Part shown: one piece after another, positions 24,814 through 34,800 of the stretch
Position numbering within the stretch: position 1 is the first letter of the stretch
How the letters are laid out: each line of letters opens with the position of its first letter
NCBI GenBank assembly: GCA_900770635.1
Contig: CAAGLB010000099.1
Span: 62,001 to 126,000 of the forward strand
Source of the DNA: an uncultured Alistipes sp.
GTDB taxonomy: Bacteria > Bacteroidota > Bacteroidia > Bacteroidales > Rikenellaceae
Direction: 5' to 3'
DNA length: 64,000 nucleotides
Program-made: the position numbers and the translations under genes
Notes under the pieces: model-generated
What the model saw: the letters and a program-made list of their open reading frames with translations, nothing else
What the model was told of the DNA's origin: nothing
Databases searched by the model: none

Positions 24814-25101
24814 CTACTTCACGTAGCGGCTAATTCGCTCAGATATAGCATTTAGCTCCTCGATATCGTCATCGCCAAGAGCTGTGCTATGCTCCGAGTG
24901 CAGTGTCAGGATTGAGTAGCGCAGAGCAGCCAAAGCGATACGGTCTTGAACATCGAGCTTAGCGAGTTTCGAATACTCGGTAATCTTGTCGTTCAGGCGC
25001 TTAGCAGCCTCACGATATAGCACCTCATCTGCCGCAACAATGGTCATCGGGTAGCTTCTACCTGCTATTGATAGGTTTATCTTAATCTTGCCGTCAGCCA
25101 T
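24814..25101 (-). CDS. zapA: Cell division protein ZapA
   Basis: The 95-residue protein has the ZapA layout: a short beta-rich head (KIKINLSIAGRSYPMTI, then DEVLYREAAKRLNDKI) followed by a helical coiled-coil tail. ZapA binds FtsZ and bundles its filaments at the division ring in the cytoplasm. The start is six bases below the stop of the coiled-coil gene at 25108, so the two are cotranscribed. Confidence 0.9.
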   Translation of the reverse strand: MADGKIKINLSIAGRSYPMTIVAADEVLYREAAKRLNDKITEYSKLAKLDVQDRIALAALRYSILTLHSEHSTALGDDDIEELNAISERISRYVK

Positions 25102-25107
25102 TGTCGG

Positions 25108-25410
25108 TTACTTGTTTTCTTGTTCATGTTTAATAGCAGCGATACACTTGTCCACCTCCCGCAAAAGGCTATTTACTCGTGCTCGTGCTCGCTCCACATT
25201 GCTGCCGTCGCCACGCATAACTCCCACAAGTTCAAGGCTCTTGATGCGTGTTTCCTGCTCTCGCACACGCTCCTCCAAACGATGCTTCTCGCCAAGTAGC
25301 TTGTCACGCTGCTTAGTGAGCTCACGACACTCCGCTGCTATGCGCTCATGGTCGGCAATAAGTCTCTCGACCTGGTCGTGTAGTCGTTTGATAATATCCT
25401 TGTGGGCCAT
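25108..25410 (-). CDS. Small coiled-coil protein, possible ZapA partner
   Basis: The 100-residue product is almost entirely a charged coiled coil: residues 1-60 show heptads such as LHDQVERLIADHERIAAECREL shortened here to VERLIADHERI. A C-terminal helix (ARARVNSLLREVDKCIAAIK) follows. There is no signal peptide. Size and shape recall the division protein ZapB, and it sits in the same transcription unit just upstream of zapA, as is common in Bacteroidales. Sequence alone does not prove homology to ZapB, so the role in division is an inference from context. Confidence 0.7.
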   Translation of the reverse strand: MAHKDIIKRLHDQVERLIADHERIAAECRELTKQRDKLLGEKHRLEERVREQETRIKSLELVGVMRGDGSNVERARARVNSLLREVDKCIAAIKHEQENK

Positions 25411-25495
25411 AATGACGGCATCAAAAAATGTTTACTGCATCAAAGATATGTAATTTTTCGCTAATTTCAAAATTTTTTATTCGAAATTAGTCCAA

Positions 25496-26791
25496 CTACA
25501 CCAACGATGCAAATAGGTCGTAGTCCTCGCAGTCGGTGATTTTCACATCGTAGAAACGACCACGATAGAGTCGCTTGCCACAGCTATCGATGATCAGTTC
25601 CTGGTCTACCTCAGGCGAGTCATACTCCGAACGACCAATGTAGAAGTCACCCTCCTTACGGTCGATTATCACCCTCATAATCTGACCTATGCGCTTGGCA
25701 TTATTCTCGAGCGACACTCGCTCTTGAAGACGCATGATGCGGTCGACACGCTCCTGCTTAACATCGTCGTCGACATCATCTGTAAGGCGAGTAGCCGAGT
25801 ATGTACCCTCCTCCTCGGAGTAGGGGAACACGCCCAAGCGATCAAACTTAGTGGACTTAACAAACTCCATAAGCTCCTCGAAATCAGCCTCACTCTCACC
25901 AGGATAGCCAACAAGAAGTGTTGTGCGAAGCGCAATATCGGGAATGCTCCTACGCAGCTTGGCGATAAGTTCCAACGCCTCAGCCTTAGTGTGGCGACGC
26001 TTCATCGCCGTGAGCTGGTTATCCGAGATATGCTGGAACGGAATGTCGAGATAGCGACAAATCTTTGGCTCACGAGCCATCACCTCGATAAGCTGATCGG
26101 GGAAGTCGGTAGGATAGGCATAGTGCAGACGTATCCACTCCAACTTCTCGATGCGACACAAGCGCTCCAACAGCTCGGCAATCTTGCGCTCGCCATAAAT
26201 ATCTACACCATAATATGTTGTATCCTGTGCGATGACCATAATCTCACGCACACCCTTAGCAACAAGTGCCTCGGCCTCAGCCACAAGCTTCTCCATAGGC
26301 ACCGACTTATGGCGACCACGAATAAGCGGAATGGCGCAGTAGCCACACATCCAGTTACAGCCCTCCGAAATCTTGAGGTAGGCGTAGTGCGATGGTGTTG
26401 ATAGCTCACGCTTTGTTTCATTCTCCTCACGATACTTAGCACCCAGGCGCTCAACGATGCCCGCCCAGTCGTTAACACCGAAGAAGTCATCTACCTCAGG
26501 AAGCTCTGGACGTAGCTCGTCGGCATAGCGCTGCGAGAGGCAACCAACAACAAAGAGCTCTTCAATCTTACCCTGATCCTTGAGTTGTGCTGCACGCAAG
26601 ATGGTGTCGATAGACTCCTGCTTAGCATCGCCAATAAAGCCACAGGTGTTGATAACAACAACATCGGCGTCGGTGCGGTCGCTATCGAAGACCACCTTAT
26701 AGTCCATTGCAGCAAGCTGCGCTGCAAGGTGCTCCGAGTCAACGGTATTCTTCGAGCAACCGAGGGTTATGATATTTATCTTTTTTGCCAT
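25496..26791 (-). CDS. rimO: Ribosomal protein S12 methylthiotransferase RimO
   Basis: This radical-SAM enzyme adds a methylthio group to the conserved aspartate of ribosomal protein S12. The 431 residues show the N-terminal UPF0004 domain with cluster ligands in LGCSKN (Cys10), NTCGF and GCLSQ. The radical-SAM motif is CNWMCGYC (about 143-150), and a C-terminal TRAM domain is present (IDRKEGDFYIGRSEYDSPEVD). It follows ftsY with 8 bases between, so the two form a unit read from the ftsY promoter. Confidence 0.95.
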   Translation of the reverse strand: MAKKINIITLGCSKNTVDSEHLAAQLAAMDYKVVFDSDRTDADVVVINTCGFIGDAKQESIDTILRAAQLKDQGKIEELFVVGCLSQRYADELRPELPEVDDFFGVNDWAGIVERLGAKYREENETKRELSTPSHYAYLKISEGCNWMCGYCAIPLIRGRHKSVPMEKLVAEAEALVAKGVREIMVIAQDTTYYGVDIYGERKIAELLERLCRIEKLEWIRLHYAYPTDFPDQLIEVMAREPKICRYLDIPFQHISDNQLTAMKRRHTKAEALELIAKLRRSIPDIALRTTLLVGYPGESEADFEELMEFVKSTKFDRLGVFPYSEEEGTYSATRLTDDVDDDVKQERVDRIMRLQERVSLENNAKRIGQIMRVIIDRKEGDFYIGRSEYDSPEVDQELIIDSCGKRLYRGRFYDVKITDCEDYDLFASLV

Positions 26792-26799
26792 ACTTTCAA

Positions 26800-27855
26800 C
26801 TATTTAGCATCGCCAAACATGGCACGTACAAACTCCTTGCGATCGAACATCTTAAGCTGGTCGATACCCTCGCCAATGCCGATATAACGCACAGGAATAT
26901 GGAACTTATCGCTAATGCCGATAACCACACCACCCTTAGCCGTGCCGTCGAGCTTAGTAATCGTTAGCGATGTCACCTGCGTAGCCTCGGTAAAGTGCTT
27001 AGCCTGCTCAAAGGCATTCTGACCTGTCGAGCCGTCGAGCACGAGCATAACCTCGTGTGGAGCGTCGGGGATAACCTTAGCCATCACATTGCGAATCTTC
27101 GTGAGCTCCTTCATAAGGCCCACCTTATTGTGTAGACGTCCTGCTGTGTCGATAAGTACCACATCAGCACCGTTAGCCACTGCCGAACGTAGTGTATCGT
27201 AGGCCACAGAGGCAGGATCGGAGCCCATCTCCTGACGCACCATAGTAGCGCCAGCACGCTCGGCCCACACACCAAGCTGGTCGATGGCTGCGGCACGGAA
27301 GGTATCGGCAGCACCGATATATACCTTTCTGCCCGCCTTGGTTAGCTGTGCTGCGAGCTTACCGATAGTCGTTGTCTTACCAGCGCCATTAACACCCACA
27401 ACCATAAGCACATAGGGCATACCCTCCTTAACCTCGATACCAAAATCCTTGGTCGAGCGGTGCGACTCCTCCATGAGTTCGGCAATCTCGTCACGAAGAA
27501 TCGAGTGGAGCTCCTCGGTGTTCATATACTTATCACGTGCCACACGTGCCTCGATACGCTCGATAATCTTCACAGTGGTGTCGACACCAACATCCGAGGT
27601 TATGAGCACCTCCTCCAAATCGTCAAGCACGTCGGCATCTACGGTTGTGCGACCAGCAATAGCACGTTTAAGCTTGCCGAAAAAACCCTCCTTGGTCTTC
27701 TCTAAGCCAGCCTCAAGCTCTTTGCGTTCAGCCTCAACCTCAGCTACCTCCGCAGCATGCTCTTGCTCCTTGATTACCTCTATCTCTTCGGGTGTTGCCG
27801 TAGGTGCTACCTCGGGCTCTGTCTTTTTCTTTTTAAATAGATCAAAAAATCCCAT
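26800..27855 (-). CDS. ftsY: Signal recognition particle receptor FtsY
   Basis: The 351-residue protein starts at MGFFDLFKKKK; an upstream in-frame start (27909) lies above the promoter's expected start site and is rejected. A short acidic A-domain precedes the NG domain, which has GVNGAGKTTTIGK (G1), DTAGRLHN (G3), TKLDGTAKGG (G4) and the C-terminal YIGIGEGIDQL. FtsY docks ribosome-SRP complexes at the inner membrane for co-translational insertion. Confidence 0.96.
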   Translation of the reverse strand: MGFFDLFKKKKTEPEVAPTATPEEIEVIKEQEHAAEVAEVEAERKELEAGLEKTKEGFFGKLKRAIAGRTTVDADVLDDLEEVLITSDVGVDTTVKIIERIEARVARDKYMNTEELHSILRDEIAELMEESHRSTKDFGIEVKEGMPYVLMVVGVNGAGKTTTIGKLAAQLTKAGRKVYIGAADTFRAAAIDQLGVWAERAGATMVRQEMGSDPASVAYDTLRSAVANGADVVLIDTAGRLHNKVGLMKELTKIRNVMAKVIPDAPHEVMLVLDGSTGQNAFEQAKHFTEATQVTSLTITKLDGTAKGGVVIGISDKFHIPVRYIGIGEGIDQLKMFDRKEFVRAMFGDAK

Positions 27856-27886
27856 AACAACGTCGTTAATATTATATATTAATTGA

Positions 27887-27917
27887 CAAAGATAGGCATT
27901 TTTATTCATTAAAGCAA
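27887..27917 (-). promoter_or_regulatory. Promoter of ftsY-rimO
   Basis: On the minus strand TTG (27917-27915), 20 bases, TATCTTTG (27894-27887). Transcription should begin near 27880, about 25 bases before the chosen ftsY start. Confidence 0.7.
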
Positions 27918-28025
27918 ATATATGGTCATTTGCCTGAATTCAAGATGAATAAGCCTCACAATGAAATAGACTTAGAGCATATCATCACAAGATCAAATAG
28001 AATAGAAATAGAGGTCGAATAACAT

Positions 28026-28055
28026 AAATAGGTTGACCGTTTGGCCAACCTATTT
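28026..28055. terminator. Terminator behind the NamZ-like gene
   Basis: AAATAGGTTG (28026-28035) pairs with CAACCTATTT (28046-28055), with A/T-rich flanks on both sides. It lies three bases past the end of the gene at 28059. The stretch 27918-28025 holds nothing recognisable. Confidence 0.8.
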
Positions 28056-28058
28056 GTT

Positions 28059-29225
28059 TTACTCTGCATATAGCAAGTATCTCTTTCTCTGCTCTTTAAA
28101 CTTTTCAACATCGCTCTTCCAGCGAGCCTTAATCTCCTGAGCCGAGCAGCCATCGATGATCATCTGTCGTACATAGTCGACACCTATAAGCTTCTCGAAT
28201 ATAGGCTTAAAAAACTGCTCGCCGATGTTAAGGTTGCGATAGGCATCAACAAGGTACTCAATGTTGACTCCATTCTGCCATATCTGCTCATCGCTCACAC
28301 CTCGCAGGTCAACACCATAGCACCTTACACCATTGTGTGGTGGCGTCTTAGAGCCAGCATTAGGCACGGGCGTAAAGTTAAAGTCGTAGCCTCGCATATC
28401 GGGGTGACCATATATCTCGAAGGGTGCCTCCGTGCCACGACCCATGCTTAGCACAGTACCCTCAAACAGACAGGTCGAGGGATACAAATATATAGAGTGC
28501 TGCGTAGGCAAGTTGGGCGATGGAGCAACAGGCAACGTATAATGTGTCGAGTGGTCGTAGTTGCGACACTTAATGACAGTAAGGTCGACATATCGTGCCC
28601 AGCCCTCGCCAACAGCCATAGTGGCTATCTCGCCCATCGTTAGGCCATGCACCACTGGGATAGGCAACCACCCTACGCCCGACTTATATCGCATATCGAG
28701 AATAGGGCCATCGACATAGTGACCATTGGGATTTGGCCTATCTAAGACTATAACCTTTTGGCCAAAGTCGGCACACGCATCCATAATTTGGAGCATAGTT
28801 ATATAGTAGGTATAGAACCTCAGTCCCACATCCTGCATATCTACGACAAGCACATCGAACGAGCGCATAACCTCGTCCGAGGGGCGCTTCTTGTTTCCGG
28901 TATATAACGACAAGATGGGCACTCCGGTGCGCTCGTCAACAGAGTTCTTCACCACAACCCCCGCCTCTATCGAGCCACGAAAGCCATGCTCTGGGGCAAA
29001 GATGCCAGCAAGCGTGATGCCCTCACGGTGCATCATATCAACGATATGCTCCTCCTTGGAGTACATCGCCGTATGGTTTGCCAACACCGCCACTCGCCTA
29101 CCTCGCAAGAGTGGCATATACTGCGCCGTGTCGGTAGCACCCACAAGCACCTCGCCATCGCCATTTGCCATGACGCTGACAGAGGTCATGACAGTAACAA
29201 CAAAAAGTAATAACGCTCGTAGCAT
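28059..29225 (-). CDS. Exo-beta-N-acetylmuramidase NamZ-like (DUF1343)
   Basis: The 388-residue protein has a signal peptide (MLRALLLFVVTVMTSVSVMA) and the full DUF1343 pattern: RRVAVLANHTAM, FAPEHGFRG, DVLVVDMQDVGLRFYTY, LDRPNPNGHYVDGP, and HGLTMGEIA. Characterised members (NamZ) release N-acetylmuramic acid from the non-reducing end of peptidoglycan fragments. It is therefore expected in the periplasm in wall recycling or scavenging. It lies 3 bases after prfB on the same strand, so it probably shares the cysS-prfB transcript. Confidence 0.88.
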   Translation of the reverse strand: MLRALLLFVVTVMTSVSVMANGDGEVLVGATDTAQYMPLLRGRRVAVLANHTAMYSKEEHIVDMMHREGITLAGIFAPEHGFRGSIEAGVVVKNSVDERTGVPILSLYTGNKKRPSDEVMRSFDVLVVDMQDVGLRFYTYYITMLQIMDACADFGQKVIVLDRPNPNGHYVDGPILDMRYKSGVGWLPIPVVHGLTMGEIATMAVGEGWARYVDLTVIKCRNYDHSTHYTLPVAPSPNLPTQHSIYLYPSTCLFEGTVLSMGRGTEAPFEIYGHPDMRGYDFNFTPVPNAGSKTPPHNGVRCYGVDLRGVSDEQIWQNGVNIEYLVDAYRNLNIGEQFFKPIFEKLIGVDYVRQMIIDGCSAQEIKARWKSDVEKFKEQRKRYLLYAE

Positions 29226-29228
29226 AGC

Positions 29229-30329
29229 TTAGTATTGTAGTAGATACTCCTTGATAAAAGAGTCGATGTCGCCATCCATCACTGCGTCGACATTAGATGT
29301 CTGGTAGCCTGTACGGTGATCCTTGACACGTCTGTCGTCGAAGACATAGCTTCGTATCTGCGAACCCCACTCTATGCGCTTCTTCGTAGCCTCCAACGCC
29401 TGTTGCGTGGCCATACGTTTGTCGAGCTCACGCTGATAGAGCTTCGAACGCAAAATACGCATGGCATTCTCACGGTTGTTGAGCTGCGAGCGAGTCTCCA
29501 TATTCTCGATAAGAAACTCTACTGGCTCTCCCGTGTCGGGATCTTTGCCATGATAGCGTAGACGCACGGCGGTCTCCACCTTATTTACGTTCTGGCCACC
29601 CGCACCACTCGAGCGGAAGGTATCCCACTCGATGTCGGCTGGCGAGATGTTTATCTCGATGGAGTCGTCAACTGCTGGCGACACAAACACCGAAGTAAAG
29701 GTTGTCTGGCGCTTGTTGTTGGCATTAAATGGCGATAGGCGCACCATGCGGTGTACGCCACTCTCGGAGCGTAGGTAGCCATAGGCATAGTCACCCTCGA
29801 ACTCCAAGGTGCACGACTTAACGCCCACCTCGTCGCCCGCCTGATAGGCAACAACCTTCACGTTAAAGCCATGGGCCTCGCCCCAGCGGGTGTACATACG
29901 CATAAGCATCTGCGCCCAGTCTAAGGCCTCAGTACCTCCAGCACCAGCATTTATATCCATGATAGCGCCGAGTTTGTCCTCCTTGCCCGAGAGCATCTGT
30001 TTAAGTTCGAGCTTCTCAACAAGCTCCACAGCAGCAGCATATTGCGCCTCTGCCTCTGCCTCGGTCATAGCACCCTCCAAGACAAAGTCGGCCACAAGCT
30101 CCAAGTCGCCCACAACACGCTTAGCACTCTCCCACTCCTCGATTACCGACTTTATGTCGGCAACCTTTTTTAGTTGTTTGCGTGCCTCGTCGGGGTTATC
30201 CCAGAATGTAGGCTCTTCGGTACGCTCCTGCTCGTTACGCAAGTCGATACGTCGCTGCTCGATGTCAATCGACTGTTCGAGCTTCGCCACACGTGCCAAA
30301 AGCGAGTTTATCTGTTCGTTAGATACCAT
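29229..30329 (-). CDS. prfB: Peptide chain release factor 2, without programmed frameshift
   Basis: The factor recognises UGA and UAA stops. The 366 residues contain the GGQ hydrolysis motif in RSSGAGGQNVNK (about 240) and the RF2-type recognition region near VRLSPFNANNKR. Most bacterial prfB genes need a +1 frameshift near codon 25 at an in-frame TGA. Here the equivalent stretch (EQSIDIEQRR) reads straight through, so that autoregulation is gone. The ATG overlaps the cysS stop codon by one base (TAATG), suggesting translational coupling. Confidence 0.95.
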   Translation of the reverse strand: MVSNEQINSLLARVAKLEQSIDIEQRRIDLRNEQERTEEPTFWDNPDEARKQLKKVADIKSVIEEWESAKRVVGDLELVADFVLEGAMTEAEAEAQYAAAVELVEKLELKQMLSGKEDKLGAIMDINAGAGGTEALDWAQMLMRMYTRWGEAHGFNVKVVAYQAGDEVGVKSCTLEFEGDYAYGYLRSESGVHRMVRLSPFNANNKRQTTFTSVFVSPAVDDSIEINISPADIEWDTFRSSGAGGQNVNKVETAVRLRYHGKDPDTGEPVEFLIENMETRSQLNNRENAMRILRSKLYQRELDKRMATQQALEATKKRIEWGSQIRSYVFDDRRVKDHRTGYQTSNVDAVMDGDIDSFIKEYLLQY

Positions 30330-31798
30330 TACTCGATTTCCCAGTCAAATCCGTCCTTACGATCCTTAACGCGGATGCCGATGGCTGTGAGGTTGTCACG
30401 AATCTTATCCGATGTCGCCCAATCCTTATTAGCCTTAGCCTCCATACGCATAGTTAGGAGCATATCAACAAGTGGCGACACCATATCCTTGCCACCAGCC
30501 TCTGCTGCCTTCTCATTGCGAAGACCGAGGATGTCAAACACATAGAGGTTTACAATAGCTTTGAGGCGCTCGATATCCTCAGCTGTGAATGTCTGCTGGC
30601 CCTCAACAGCCTGGTTGATGATACGCACCCAGTCGAACAAGGCAGATATTACCATTGGCGAGTTAAGGTCGTCGGCCATAGCCTCCGAGCAACGGCGCTC
30701 GAGCTCTGCCACATCAGCCGTAGATTTATCCGCTGGCTTAATCTTTGCCAACGCCTCGATACCCTTCATCAAGCGGTCGAGGCCCTTCTCTGCGGCCTGC
30801 AAAGCGTCGTTCGAGAAGTCGAGAGTTGAGCGATAGTGGGCCTGAAGCACAAAGAAGCGGATGGTCATAGGTGAGTATGCCTGCTCAAGAATTGGGTGCG
30901 AGCCAGTGAATAGCTGCTCGAGAGTGATGAAGTTACCCAACGACTTACCCATCTTCTGACCATTGATAGTAATCATGTTGTTATGCACCCAGTAGCGTGC
31001 TGAGTCCTTGCCGAGAGCCGCTGTCGACTGCGCAATCTCGCACTCGTGGTGTGGGAACATAAGGTCCATACCACCACCATGAATATCGAACTGCTCGCCG
31101 AGATATTTGGTGCTCATCGCCGAGCACTCCATGTGCCAGCCTGGGAAGCCATCGCTCCAAGGTGATGGCCAACGCATGATATGCTCGGGCGCAGCCTTCT
31201 TCCAAAGGGCGAAGTCGAAAGAGTGGTGCTTATCGCTCTGGCCATCAAGCTCACGGGTGTTTGTCACGATGTCGTCGAGGTTACGGCCCGAGAGGCGACC
31301 ATAGTGGTAGTCTTTGTTATACTTCTCCACGTCGAAATATATTGAGCCATTCGACTCGTAGGCATAGCCAGCATCGAGGATGCGCTGCACCATAGCTATC
31401 TGCTCGATGATGTGTCCTGAGGCATGTGGCTCGATAGATGGCGACTTCACACCGAGCTCACGCATAGCATCGTGGTAGCGCTCGGTGTAGTAGTGTGCAA
31501 TCTCCATAGGCTCGAGCTGCTCGAGGCGTGCCTTCTTAGCAATCTTATCCTCGCCATCGTCGGCATCCTGCTCGAGGTGGCCCACGTCGGTGATGTTACG
31601 CACATAGCGCACCTTATAGCCCAACGACTGGAGGTAGCGGAACATAAGATCGAAAGTTACAGCAGGACGGGCATGGCCGAGGTGTGGATCGCCATAAACG
31701 GTAGGGCCACACACATACATACCCACATGCTCGGGGTTGATAGGCTCGAACACCTCTTTACGACGTGTGAGCGTGTTGTAGAGTTGAATCTTTTGCAT
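30329..31798 (-). CDS. cysS: Cysteinyl-tRNA synthetase
   Basis: The 489-residue class I synthetase charges tRNA-Cys. The zinc ligand cysteine lies in VCGPTVYG (about 30) and further ligands in ECSAMS and HHECEIAQ. The HIGH signature appears as HLGHARP (about 39), and the KMSKS loop as KMGKSLGN (about 280). Length is normal. It is the first gene of the unit cysS-prfB-namZ-like, 12 bases below the end of the DUF2723 gene. Confidence 0.96.
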   Translation of the reverse strand: MQKIQLYNTLTRRKEVFEPINPEHVGMYVCGPTVYGDPHLGHARPAVTFDLMFRYLQSLGYKVRYVRNITDVGHLEQDADDGEDKIAKKARLEQLEPMEIAHYYTERYHDAMRELGVKSPSIEPHASGHIIEQIAMVQRILDAGYAYESNGSIYFDVEKYNKDYHYGRLSGRNLDDIVTNTRELDGQSDKHHSFDFALWKKAAPEHIMRWPSPWSDGFPGWHMECSAMSTKYLGEQFDIHGGGMDLMFPHHECEIAQSTAALGKDSARYWVHNNMITINGQKMGKSLGNFITLEQLFTGSHPILEQAYSPMTIRFFVLQAHYRSTLDFSNDALQAAEKGLDRLMKGIEALAKIKPADKSTADVAELERRCSEAMADDLNSPMVISALFDWVRIINQAVEGQQTFTAEDIERLKAIVNLYVFDILGLRNEKAAEAGGKDMVSPLVDMLLTMRMEAKANKDWATSDKIRDNLTAIGIRVKDRKDGFDWEIE

Positions 31799-31810
31799 AG
31801 CTATATTGTT

Positions 31811-34800
31811 TTATTCGTTTATCATCTCACTAATAATTGTTTGGAGCTCTCGTCGGCTAAGCAGCTTATCCATAGGCTCGATATAGTCGGCATCGACAAC
31901 GCCGTCGCCTGTTAGGCGTGATGCTGGGAGGGTGCGATAAATCTCCACGACGTTGCTTAGGTGTGGCTCCATAATAGGCATATACGGATCTCGATCATCG
32001 CCTGGCGTCAAGCGATTTACGAAGTTGACGTAGTCGGTAGCAAGCCTATCGAACGACAACTGATTGTCGATAAGTAGGCGGCTGGTATCGGGGTTAGCAA
32101 CCCACTCGAAGCTTCCCGAGTAGAGGTGGCTGAGGCTAATAACCTCAACAATATCGAGCATAGCATTAAACAGCTCGGTGCTCACCAATGGCGAGAAGCT
32201 ATCCTTGGTGTTATATTGCAAGTAGTAGTCTACCCACTCGCCACGCTTAGCAATATACTCGGCAGCCAACACATCGCCCTTCTCGAAGAGCTCGTCGGAG
32301 CGTACCGACTCCTTATCGCTCGACGCTAAGAGCTCGTCTGCCTCAGCGGTAGAGATACCCTGCTTGCGTGCTGTAGACTGCAACGCAGCAGCGGTCTCCG
32401 ACAACTCGTTGAAGTAGGCAAACTCATCGCCCTCGTCCTGAACATTTGGCGACATATCGAGCTGCTTGCTCATTATCGACACCGCCTTTTCAAGGTCGGC
32501 AATAGCGTTATTCAGATAGTGCAAACCGCCATAGTAGTAGCCACGAATATATGGCAACACAGCACTATGTGTATATCCCACACGCTTAGGCGACAACACC
32601 TCCATGCCTCTATCCAGCAGCTTCTCGGCACGTGCAGCACCTTCGTCAGTGCCACGACGCAAGTAGGCAGAGGCCAGGCGTGCAAAGTTCTCGCACATGT
32701 GCGACGCCGAGAGGTTGAAGCGCACAAAGTGGTCGACATATACGCCATCCTTGCTCAGTCCGCCAAAGCGCAATGGCTGGTACAGCGCATCGCACTCCTC
32801 ATCGAGATACTGAGGAGCAATGCTGTCGACATCCATGCTACCTATCTCCGAGCCCTTAGTATATCGGGTTTTGATAGGCACAAACAAGAGGCTATAACCA
32901 TTGAAACGAGCATAGTCGACAATGCCATAGTCGTTCATCATAGATGGCTGAGTAAAGGCCAAAGGACGCTTCCAGTTGAAGTTGGCAAAGAGGTCAAGCA
33001 TCATAAGGTGGTCACGTGTGACAACACTCTTGTCGAGCTTAACGTCTACCCTATCAACAATCATTTCACGCTCGCTCTCATCAACAATCTTCGCCTCGAT
33101 GGCAGCATCCTTATCCACAGGGATATAGTAGCCATCGGCAGCCAACAAATAATCTGAGGTCTTGCCATCGATATGGCTATCTACTGTTGGGCGGAGCTTG
33201 CCAATCCAGCTATAACCCTCGGGGAGTGGCTCGCCCTCGGCCAAGATGCGAGGATTTTGTCCGTCAGAAGCAAGATACATAGCCTCGTCCGACTTGAACA
33301 GTTCGATGACATCTTTAAGGTTGAGCTTGCCATGAAGCTTGTCGTTGAGCTTCCAATACTGCATCATCGTGTCGTAGTCCTTGGCAAACTTCTCGTTAGA
33401 GCTGATACCCTCGATAATGTTAAACGTCTTAACATACGACATTATAGCCTGATACTCCTGGTCGTTTGGCTCGAGCGACGGATCGTCCTCAAACTTCTGA
33501 ACTATAGGCTCGAGCTCACGCACAATATCCTCGGCATTGAGAAGGGTGTCATAAATATTGTAGAATGTGCCCTCCATGCTACGCATGCGGTTATCCACGT
33601 CGTAGTATCGAATGGTGTACATCTCAACACTCTCGATATAGCGACGCTTAGCACGCAGCTCACGTGCCTCATGCGTGTCGAGAACCTCGGCAAGGTCGAC
33701 AACCAATGCCCAGTCGTTGACGAAGCTATACTTGGTTGATGGGATGCTGAATGGCACACCAGCAGCATCGTTTGCCGCCAGCTTCATCTCGTCGATATAC
33801 CACTCGCCACCCAAGTATGACGAGTTCATGATGCGGACATCCTTGCGCACGCCCTCAACCTCCTGACAGTACCACAGCGGGAAGGTGTCGTTATCGCCAA
33901 AGTTGATGATTATACTATTCTCGGGCACTGTCTGCAAGTAGTTCCAACCAATGTCACGAGCATAGTAGCGCCCCGAGCGGTCGTGGTCGTCCCAGTTCTC
34001 CGAGGCTAACACCACAGGGACACTCGACGTGAGGAGCAACGTAGCAACAACAACCACCAACGATGCTCGCTTAGGTGCAACTTTAAGGCGACTCACAACA
34101 TCTTCGAACATGTCGGCAACAGCCAACACACCCAAGCCGATCCATATTGAGAAGGCGTAGAAGGCTCCTGCATATACGTAGTCACGCTCACGAGGCTCGT
34201 CGGGGGCTGTGTTGAAGTAGACAACAAGGGCGATACCCATCATCACAAACAAGAGCAACACAACGAAGAAGTTGCGCCAATCACGGTTGAGCTGATAGAT
34301 AAGTCCCATAAGGCCGAGCAGCAGCGGCAAGAAGAAGTAGGTGTTGTGAGCAGGATTTTCGCTCATATCGCTTGGCAGGTTGGTCTGTGGGCCACAGAAC
34401 ACCTTATCGATGAAGCCTATGCCCGATGTCCAGCCGCCGTGCATATACCTACCATTCTCGTCCTTAGTCATCTGCGTATCGTCCTGACGTCCTGCGAAGT
34501 TCCACATGAAGTAACGCCAGAACATATCGCCCATCTGGTAGCCAACAAAGTAGCGAATATCCTCCCAAGCAGTATGCTCATACCACTCGCCAGCACCCTC
34601 CGCCGAGCGCTTAACCGTAGGATGGCCATCCTTAATATTCATCCATCCTGCCTGGTACGAATTTTTGCGTTGGAAATACCACATACGGGGGAACCAGTGC
34701 ATAGCCTCCGATGGGTACTCGTAGCCCTCGAACACCTCACGCTCCTCATATTTGCCCGTCTCGGGATTAAACCACTTGACCATCGAAGCGTCGTACTCGC

